DNA from: Hyaloperonospora brassicae
Taxonomy: Eukaryota > Oomycota > Peronosporomycetes > Peronosporales > Peronosporaceae
Direction of reading: 5' to 3'
NCBI GenBank assembly: GCA_947650285.1
Contig: CANTFL010000272.1
Coordinates: 124,001-188,000 of the forward strand
DNA length: 64,000 bases
In this document: positions 37,334 to 46,100 of the stretch, in pieces
How the letters are laid out: each line of letters opens with the position of its first letter
Position numbering within the stretch: the stretch's first letter is position 1
Notes under the pieces: generated by a model
Told to the model about the DNA's origin: nothing
Database searches by the model: none
The model's input: the letters and a program-made list of their open reading frames with translations, nothing else
Program-made: the position numbers and the translations under genes

Positions 37334-39478
37334 TTTATGGTATGGCACATGTTCGACACTCTGGGCATCGCTGAGACATGCGAGATGCAGAGCGCAGTAA
37401 CGCTACCGAATCCGCCGGAGATCCGGGCGCCGCATCGATGGGTCGTGAGGGTAGACGGGACAGTACACGGTGTGGCCGCTCTGGCGTCGGGTCCTACTTC
37501 TCAGACAAAACCAGACGGCTTCCGCGGGAAGATCGCCGCAACGTCCTCCACTTACTTAGCGTACCAGGATGCTGTAGTGGACTCCGTCAAGCTCAACGGG
37601 AAAGGAGCTCGTCGTTGAGGACCATCCAGCTATTCAGAGATTTCTGAGGGAGATTCGTCTGACTGTATCACACCGACACGAGCTCCGGCATCTAAAACGA
37701 CAATCCTACGAGCATGAAAAAGTGAACCCTGGGCAAGGAGCTAGACGGAGTACTCCAGCGGTCATATCATCCGCGGACCGAAATGAACGGCACTTGCGGC
37801 CCTTGGACAGCCACCGAAGGTGTTGTGGACGCACCGCAACACGATCACCGAACAAAGTGTTCAGCACTTACGAGCATAAGCGACGCGGGAGCGCAGAAAG
37901 CTACACAAAAGGTGGACGGACACGTCTCATGCAATGCATTGCACTATTCACCCTCTCACCCTCTAAAGCATCGCACACAGCGGCGAGTCACGTGCAGCCA
38001 CCGGGTCGATCGACTCCGGCATTGCTAGCCTGGTTTAGAACGTTCCAGACGTCTTGTGTACACCATCGGATCGTTCGATAGACTGTCTACTCCTCTTTTA
38101 CTCCACGTCCTCGACACTTGATCGATGCCGCTCAGGTGTAGAGGATAATAGTACGAGTCCTTCGTGCTCCCCGTCGCAGATCACTTGTCTCTTGTTTGCT
38201 GAATTTTTCGCTCGTCGTCATTGTTCAGGTTCAATTCCATCGGAGGTATTCGGTAGTATACATGGACGATGATGTGCCCAGCATTGCGCCGGCGAAAGCT
38301 AGTGAGAGCCAGCTTGGGTTTGCAGCCTTGCGATCACTGCCGTCAGTGCAGAACACCGATGTCGCTTAGCTTGGGCCGCTCAATGGTTGTCGCTATGATG
38401 CAACGTTCGCGTGCATGTCGTTAAAAACCTGTTTGAGTACCACGTAAGTGCGGATGCGCTGTAGACGCTAGCGCCCTCTTGCTTATTCGCTGCAGTAGGT
38501 TTACCAACTCCCATTCGTCAGCTGCGGGTACATCTATCGTGTAACCATAATGCACGACAGCAATTGTCGGCAGGAAGACCCGAATGATAGAGATCGAGTT
38601 GTTTTGTCGCAGTTCTAAGGCAGATCGAAACTTGATCTTCTGACTTCTCAATTCGGGCTCAAGGACAACAACGGTGTCCTCCGAAGAGCTGGCACACCGG
38701 TCCCTTACCTTGCATTTTCTTCACCTTGAGCAAGAAGCCCCCTATGATACGGCCATAGTGAAAGGGTGGCCTTCTCTACGTTGCGTGCACCAGGCAACGC
38801 AGCGTGCGAACCAGAAGGAGAGCATGAGGCACAACGTCCCAATGCATACAACACGTCGCGAGGCATCAATACCGTCCACTCAGGCACGAACAATCTTCCA
38901 CTTCTTCTCGATCTGCCTTCGAGTCACCAGCTCGTTCGCCAAGCGCAAATTTCGGTAGTGCAAAGTGAACTTAGTGCAATAAGATGCTGTCCGTTACAAT
39001 TTAGCACTGGCGATACATGCCGAGAATGGCTCAAGTCGGCTCGTTCGGGATAGCCGAATGCCTTTCAAAGTCCATATGCCCGCTGTATGCACTACATGCT
39101 TCGTTTACCAGTCGCATACGCCCTTTACGGGGTGCCCGTCCCCGTGAAGCCTGGCGTTTTGAGGTGGCAGAATGCGCCAGTGAATAGGAAACAATGCAGT
39201 CATGCCAGAAGACCAGGCAGATTTTCGTACAGATAATTCCTGGAAAGTCACACGTACACGATGGACAGTCTATCGTCTTCTCAACATTGACAATTTGTGA
39301 CGTCATTTGCATTGTTCCTAATTCGGAACGGCCGAGGATGCGCTGCTGCCCCCTGCCGCGAACCCGAGATGGTGAGAGCGTCATCTCGCTTCAACAAAAG
39401 CATCGACACGAGAGCGACATATCGGTTCGAAAGACAGATCCGTGTCTCGCATTCGAGGCTTCGTAGACGATCTACGAC
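37334..39478. other. Degenerate region, no gene assigned
   Basis: Overlapping short frames such as 37337-37618 and 38674-38958 have irregular, non-domain-like translations. A Ser/Asp-rich stretch near 37620-37680 (ISEGDSSDCITPTRAPA) recalls the variable linker of Copia polyproteins, but nothing firm follows it. Confidence 0.3.
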
Positions 39479-40084
39479 ATGATCCGCTACCCCGAGTATT
39501 CGCACTGCTGCAACGTACGAATGTGCTTCGATGATGACAAATTTGAAAGGTGGTCCTATGGCGCACTTGGATGGTATTTATTCCATCGATATTCAGGTGC
39601 TGGCCCTATTTATGAGCCAACGCATCAGCTGATGATGCACGTGATGGTGATGAGCCTTACGCGCCGCATATCCAAAGTTGTAGCTAGACATTTTCTTGTA
39701 AGTCGTAATCGATCTGACCTACTTGTGCTCCGCATGTTCAGACAGGTAGGATGGCAAAGGACTACATGCTTCGATGTCTGGATACTCACAGAAACGTACC
39801 AAAGATCGGTCTATGATGAGAGAGGCACCTGCCGACGACAATCAGCGCTCGTACCCATCAGTGGGTCCATAACCCTTCGTGGGACATTCGCTTTCTGCTG
39901 GGATTCAGGAAAGAGTCTGCATGAAACTATACTTCAGGATTGTGCTTTCTCTGTAAAGTCGCAAGCGTCTGTCTCTGCAACACTGAGACGTCCGTGCACC
40001 AAACATATCTCCATCTGTGTGGCTGCTTTTCGCCTTCGACGACCTGCAGTTCGGCTGTGTCAAACCCGTCGGTCCTCGAGCTGA
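39479..40084 (+). CDS. Unrecognised 201-codon open frame, doubtful
   Basis: The translation starts at an ATG and is rich in Arg, Cys and Ser. It has no signal peptide, membrane segment or domain I recognise. The middle (GSITLRGTFAFCWDSG) looks protein-like, but the remainder does not. It may be a piece of a decayed transposase or simply chance. Confidence 0.15.
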   Translation: MIRYPEYSHCCNVRMCFDDDKFERWSYGALGWYLFHRYSGAGPIYEPTHQLMMHVMVMSLTRRISKVVARHFLVSRNRSDLLVLRMFRQVGWQRTTCFDVWILTETYQRSVYDERGTCRRQSALVPISGSITLRGTFAFCWDSGKSLHETILQDCAFSVKSQASVSATLRRPCTKHISICVAAFRLRRPAVRLCQTRRSSS

Positions 40085-40302
40085 AATTGCCTCCATGGTC
40101 TACGGCTCTGCCACGTGTGGCTATATGACCCTGTGGTGTCAACGGTGGTAGAGATAAAGGCTTCGTCACCCGGCACTGGATCTTAGCCGTGCGTGCGTAC
40201 GGATTTTGTTCACGCTGGAGCTATCCGCCGACCAGAAGGTTACGGTGATGCGCTCATCTTCAGGAGGGGCGCCGACTGGGTGATCCTTGATGACGCTCGT
40301 GC

Positions 40303-40362
40303 AAGGATTCCCAGGAATAGCAGCCGAGCTTCAAGGCTTCCCAGGAATAGCAGCCGAACTTC
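40303..40362 (+). repeat. 30-bp tandem duplication
   Basis: Two adjacent 30-bp units sharing CCCAGGAATAGCAGCCGA differ at only two positions. They lie about 180 bp upstream of the effector start codon. Confidence 0.85.
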
Positions 40363-40495
40363 ATTGAACTGGGCCTAATCGTGTTTATGGGATACTCCGT
40401 CACCATCTGCAGAGTACGATGACGACCGGATCTCCTGCAACCGTACCAACGGTTGGCTCGCACGTTGCAGCCGAAAGAAGTGCCACGTGTTTCTC

Positions 40496-40509
40496 TCACT
40501 TTCACTTTT
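40496..40509 (+). promoter_or_regulatory. Oomycete-type initiator upstream of the effector gene
   Basis: TCACTTTCACTTTT fits the oomycete initiator consensus (TCAYTYY followed by a T-rich block) and sits 30 bp before the ATG at 40539, a normal distance for the short 5' leaders of these genomes. Confidence 0.5.
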
Positions 40510-40538
40510 GCTTGCAGCCACTCGACACCAACTTGCAC

Positions 40539-41552
40539 ATGCGCTCTCTTGTGCTCGCAGCCATCGGCTCATTTCTCTGCGGAAGTGCTGCGTCGGTGGC
40601 CCCCGACGATGTTCGGTCCCATGCTGTCGCTTTCAACCAAAGCACTCTTCTACGCCTTCACGATGCCGCATCTGGTGAACCAGGATCGCTGAAGTCACAC
40701 GGCAAAGTCGTGGGCACGACCGCGTCTGTCGGTCCAAGGCTTTTGCCCGAGTCGGCTGCGGACGGGACCGGCCTCGACAACGAGCAAAGGGAGGAACGAT
40801 GTTTCCTTGCGAAGTTGCAACACCGTATCAGTGCAGCCATATGGCTTTTCGCAGAGCGCCACCCGGAACACGTTTTCAACAAGCTGGTTCGCCCTGAGAA
40901 ACCTGTCACTATTCGCGCCATCGTACAGTGGCTGGAGTATGTTGACAGGCTACGAGCGAAGAACTTCAACTACAGCGAAAAAGAGCTGTTAGCTTTTTTA
41001 GCGCTGAAGCTCTCATCGGACCAGAAGGAGAGACTAGCCCTTTCGCTCGGACACGTCGCTGCCAGCAAACATTTTGACCGTTTGCAGCATGCGTTCGCTG
41101 AATCACTTCCGCCCGAATCTGACGTGTTGGTCAACGTGTGGAAGCAGTCGCGGCCGGATCCCTTCAATGTGCTTCAGACGCTCGAGATCGAATCGATTGC
41201 AACAAAGCCGAACACTGCAGTCCAGTGGATCAGGTACAATGAGGAACTCAGACGGGTTGAGCCAACCAAGGCTCTTCGTGTTGATCAGGTAGCTCAGCTT
41301 TTGTTTTTGGGACCCAATCATGCAGCCAATCAGGGTGGAACGACAATCTTCGAGCTCCCGGCGGCAGCACAGCAAGAAGATGTCAACAACTTACTCAAGA
41401 AGCTAAGGGGGACTCACGTCAGAGGGCGGGACGACTTGGACGAACTCGCCGATGGTCTGCAAAAGCAGTACAACGATTTTACTGGCATGACTAGGGAGCG
41501 GTCGTTTCAGTATAAACCGTCTCCGGGGACCTTTAACATTATGAAAACGTAA
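40539..41552 (+). CDS. Secreted RXLR-dEER-like effector candidate
   Basis: The 337-aa product starts with a signal peptide (MRSLVLAAIGSFLCGSAASV, cleavage near residue 20). A short disordered segment follows, with RLLP at residues 67-70 in the place where RXLR is expected and EER at 85-87; the last Arg of RXLR is Pro here, so the motif is degenerate. RXLR-dEER proteins are delivered into host plant cells. The body is alpha-helical and appears to contain two related modules, VQWLEYVDRLRA (about 130) and VQWIRYNEELRR (about 226), which recall the W/Y-type helical bundles of this effector class. An upstream in-frame ATG (40419) would bury the signal peptide and is rejected. No introns. The host target is unknown. 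Confidence 0.75.
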   Translation: MRSLVLAAIGSFLCGSAASVAPDDVRSHAVAFNQSTLLRLHDAASGEPGSLKSHGKVVGTTASVGPRLLPESAADGTGLDNEQREERCFLAKLQHRISAAIWLFAERHPEHVFNKLVRPEKPVTIRAIVQWLEYVDRLRAKNFNYSEKELLAFLALKLSSDQKERLALSLGHVAASKHFDRLQHAFAESLPPESDVLVNVWKQSRPDPFNVLQTLEIESIATKPNTAVQWIRYNEELRRVEPTKALRVDQVAQLLFLGPNHAANQGGTTIFELPAAAQQEDVNNLLKKLRGTHVRGRDDLDELADGLQKQYNDFTGMTRERSFQYKPSPGTFNIMKT

Positions 41553-42820
41553 ACGGTGCGTGGTGATTGTCTCGTATCGGCTCAAGTAGTTTGCATCTCG
41601 GATGTCGTAGAGACTTTGGCGTGAGGAGGCAGTAACGGTAGAGAAGCCGAGTTCGCTCAGCGGCAGCTGCTGTGGACCAAGCACGTTTAAACTTTCAATA
41701 CACACATGGTTGAGCTTTGGCGTGTTCCAACGAGGCGGGGTCAAGCCCCTTGCTGCCTTGTTGCCTCTACTGCATTAATATGTCGACTGTGACAAGGGCG
41801 ACAAATTCAGACTGACGTGGACATGATGGGCTTCGAGTCGACCGAAACGCTTTGTTTTGGCCAGCATAGTAGCGGAAGGAGTGCCTCTCTGTGGACTACG
41901 AGTGTTTGCCGTAGCGTGAGTCCCCCGAGTCAGTCGACGACTCGGGCAGGCGATTGTGCTTGTAGCCAGCCGTACGTCCAGACAGTCAGCAACGAACACG
42001 CTCGTCGACCGCGAAGCAATGAACCACATCCACACCACGGCGACGTCTTACCGCCATGCAAGATGAAATCGGTGACCAAGTCTGGACTCCTGCAGTCGCC
42101 TTCCACGAATGCCTTCATGTGGACGCCAGCGACGTACTCGAGTGGCTTTGTCACATCATCTGGACATGCTGACACGGATCAGGACTATCACAGGCGGAGT
42201 GCCGAAGCCATCGAGAACTCGAACCGTACACCTGTAAGCACGTTACGTCCTCCAGCATTCCGGCATCCGATCGCTCCGATTGCATGGTCGCATCAAGAGT
42301 ATGCCGTGTCCCATTCCCAACGCGTCAGATGTCGTCTTCTTTCCCCCAATATCGCTGCACTCTTTGTTGCAGCGTCGCCACTATTGTATCGTCGGTAGCC
42401 CGTCCAGATCGACCCCCCAGACGTTCCCCCGAAGCCGGTGGTCAATGAACAAAGCCGGTGCCTTCTCCACCGATGCGCACGAAGTCGTAGCCCCAATGCA
42501 GCGGCCCATCTGCTATGTTTTTTCAACCAGCTGCAAGACGGCCCCATCGAACCCGCCGCAGACGTCAGCGTGGCTCTTGTTAGCGCGCGGAGGCCAAACG
42601 GCGGCTGACACTCTGCGACTCTTTTGTGCACGTGGCGACAGCGTCCAAGACGTCGCCGCGGAAACTGCCGTCGGCCAACGCCCATCGGCTGCCAATTCGG
42701 CCCACTCGGCGGCCCTTTCGTCCGTTCTTCGAGTACGATGAACGGCCGCTACGCAGGCGCACACACCGAACTCTTCCCGCCCCGTCGTGCACCGCACGTG
42801 CCCTCTGCCTGTCCATCGGT
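41553..42820. other. Intergenic region between effector and kinase-phosphatase gene
   Basis: No complete gene is visible. On the minus strand, 42067-42160 looks like an exon flanked by AG and GT (translation with EYVAGVHMKAFVEGDCRSPD), but no partner exons could be joined. It may be a decayed gene piece. Confidence 0.3.
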
Positions 42821-43152
42821 CTGTCCTGCAGCCAGTTCCCCATAAGTACGAGACGGCCGTCTGCCGCCAGCGGCCCACACGCTCGTCCCCCGGCGCAGTC
42901 GCTGCCGAAACTGTCGCGCACTAAACGGAGTGGCGCCGACAGCGCCCAACGGACACAGACAGACAGCCGACGCACTCACTCACTGGCCGTCAACGGACCC
43001 GCCACCCACAGCGGTGAGATGGCTACAGTGGGAACGACGGTCCACCCTCCGAAAGCGCGCCGCGACGTGGAGGACGCGTTCTCATTGGCCAAATCTCCGC
43101 GTCGAGACCCGCCCGCCCCCATTCCACCTTCGCCAGTGTCCCCGACGCCGAC
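42821..43152 (+). promoter_or_regulatory. 5' upstream region of the kinase-phosphatase gene, duplicated elsewhere
   Basis: This GC-rich 332-bp stretch directly precedes the ATG at 43153 and must contain its leader and probably promoter elements. It is present almost base for base, inverted, at 60522-60858. The overlapping open frames in it are shadows. Confidence 0.55.
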
Positions 43153-46100
43153 ATGGGGCAGCGCAGCAGCACATTGCGCCGCGACAGCGACGCGTCGGCG
43201 GACGGCTCTTCGGCGTCGCGAGTCGCGTCTTCGTCTTCCGCCGTCGCTGCGGAGCGCTCTGCGCTCGCGGTCCGTGATTGCGCTTCAACGACTGTGCAGC
43301 GAGAAGGAGAAGGAGAAGAAGAAGGAGAAGGCGAAGGAGAAGGAAAAGGAGAAGGAGAAGGAGAAGGAGAAGGCGAAGGAGTCGAAGAAGAAGAAGGAGG
43401 AGAGGAAGAAGAGAGCAAGACGTTTGTGCAGCAGAGCGAGACGACTACGCAGCAGATCATCGAAGTGGTGCACACCTCGCAGTCTTTGGACCAAGAGCCG
43501 TCTGTCCACCACCAACCGCTCAGCACCGACGAAGTAGACGGCCTGTTCTCGCACATCGAGACCTCCTCCTCCATCGAGTCGTGTCCGTCTCCCTCGGGCC
43601 ATGCGAAGCCCGACGACGCGCAGCTGCTCACGCGACGCGGATCAATGGCGCCGCCGAAGTTAGCGCGCTTCCGACCGTCCATGGACATGATGGCCAAGTC
43701 GCTGTCGTTTGTCAATTACGAGTCGAGCTCAGACTCGCGGTCGCTCGATTCGAGCTCCAGCTCCTCGGACGAGGAACTCGCGGGCAGCGGCGAAGAGCTT
43801 GTAAGCGACTGGCTCGACGAGCCGGAAGACGCCGTGCTGTCGCCTCCGTCGCTGCCGAAACGTGGCCGTCACGCGAGCGCTTGCTCGTCCGTCTCGTCGC
43901 ACGCGGGAAATATCAGCGTGTCCTATTCGGCGATGCACAGCGGCGGAGGACGAGTCAGCAACAGTAGTCAGCACAGCATGACCGGCTGGGCGTCTTGGCT
44001 CAGCTCGCCGGATGACGTGGATGAAGAGGACGACGCGGACGACGAAGCCGTGGCACTGACGCCCTTTTTGCGGGACAACATGCCCGTGTACGAGATTATG
44101 AAACAGGTGCAGTTGTTTCGGAACTTGAGCCAGATGCAACAGGAGCAGGTGGTGCGAGCGCTCAAGCCCGCCAAGTTCTCGGACGGCGACGTCATTGTTG
44201 CACAAGGCACTCGAGGCTCACGGTTCTACATGATTGCCAAGGGAGAAGCTGTGGTGACCAAGACGGTCGCCACGAGTAGTCATAGCATCACTGGCTTGAC
44301 GCCGTCCAGTGCAGGACAAACACAAGAGCGCATGATCACTCATTTACGAGCTGGCCACTATTTCGGTGAGCTTGCACTGATTTACGACGACCCACGTACA
44401 GCCACGGTGCGCGCAGTGGGCGATGTGGAGCTGCTGTATCTAACACAAGAAGACTTTCGGCACATCGGGCAGGTACATCTGAGTCTGATGCTGCAACAAG
44501 TACCGCTGTTGGCGAGATTGAGTCCGCAAGATCAGGACATTGTGCTCAAGTGCTTGCGACCTGCAAATTTTTGCGACGGGGAGTATATTGTCCGCCAAGG
44601 AGACGAAGGGACTCGATTTTATATGATTACGCGCGGCGAAGCGATTGTGTCGGAAACGGATGTCGGACCCGACAAGACGACGTACGAAAAGGAATTGACG
44701 CGACTGTACGAAGGGCACGTGTTTGGTGAAATGTCACTCATTTACAGTGAGCCACGCACGGCTTCAGTTCGTGCGGTAGGGCCCGTCAAGTGCTTGTACT
44801 TGACCAAAGAGGATTTCGACAAGTGCCTTTTGTCCGACCATTTCCAGCGCTTTATTCAGGAGGCATATGTAGAGAAGGCGACGCGTCGTGCAATGCGACT
44901 GCGATTGCAACAGCGAGCAAACAGTGTGGGTTCTTCCACTCCCCAAGGAGGTTCGAGAGCTGATAGCGTGTCCGGTACCGTCATAGTCCCAGCGCCGGCA
45001 CCCGTGTCTCCTGCGAAGGCGACTGAGACGAAAAAGCTTGTCAAGCACCGGCTCAAAAATGGCGAGGTTGTTGTCAATAAGTATGTGATCAAGGGTGATT
45101 TGGGTCGAGGCACATTTGGCCGGGTCAAGCTCTGTGAAAGTCAGGAAGACGGCCAGATGTACGCTGTAAAGATTATGCACAAGACTTTTGTTCAGCGCAT
45201 GGCTGGAAAAGAAGATCAGCTTTATGACGTGCTGCGTCGTGAGGTGGCCATTATGAAAAAGCTGAATCATCGCAACGTGGTGAGGCTTGTGGAAGTCATT
45301 GACGACCCAAACAGCCAGAAGATGTATCTCGTGCAAGAATATGTGCAGCACAGTCTTATGACGGAAGTCACACAAGCACGGCGCCTGAATGAACCGATTG
45401 CTCGTAAGTACATGCGCGATCTTTTGACTGGTCTTCAGTATCTGCACTTTCACAAGGTGATCCACCGTGACATCAAACCAGAAAACATTCTCGTTAGCTC
45501 GGACAGTGTGGCGAAGATTGCCGACTTTGGCACAGCACGCATGATTATGAACGATACTGAGACCATCTCAGGTGCGAAGGGCACCCCCGCGTTCATGGCC
45601 CCAGAGATGTTTGATATCGACGCTACATACCTGGGCCCGGCGGTGGATGTGTGGTCACTTGGAGCTACGTTGTACATGATGGTTATCGGACACCCGCCGT
45701 GGATGGCGGACAATGAGATTCTTCTGGCAGAACGCGTACAGCGCGTGGAGTTGCGCTTTCCAAAGGACGTGGAGCGCACGATGGAACCGCACTTGAAAAA
45801 TCTGCTGCAACGCATGCTTACAAAGGACCCGGCCTTGCGAATAAGTTTAAAAGAATGCTTCACACACGATTGGATCACCAAAGAAGGTAGCGATCCCCTT
45901 GGCCTGATGACACCAGAGAAGAATCTTACAGTTTCGATGGATGAAAGTGAGCGTGCTATTGAAAACATACCTGAGCGTATTGATCAGCGGCTGACGGAGA
46001 GTCTTGCGCAAGCGCATCAGTTGGTGAAGGATCGTCAGGAAGGTAGTGGTCCCAGTCTAGCACGCACGAGCAGTGGGCGCTTTGCTACCAATATGCCCGT

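Noticed and set aside
40419..40538. Upstream in-frame start for the effector
   Set aside because: It would place 40 residues before the signal peptide and precede the initiator.
42067..42160. Possible minus-strand exon (EYVAGVHMKAFVEGDC)
   Set aside because: Good splice-like borders, but no neighbouring exons could be joined in frame and no family recognised.
42626..43537. 303-codon plus-strand frame (and long minus frames 42293-42975) upstream of and overlapping the start of the kinase-phosphatase gene
   Set aside because: Arg/Pro/Ser-rich shadow frames from GC-rich sequence; the overlapping frame with conserved domains and the MGQRSS start explains the coding.
43023..43715. 230-codon minus frame rich in Ser/Pro
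   Set aside because: Complement of the same low-complexity coding region; no start context or domain.
43278..43967. 229-codon poly-Arg frame
   Set aside because: It is the GAAGGA homopurine tract read in another frame of the fusion gene.
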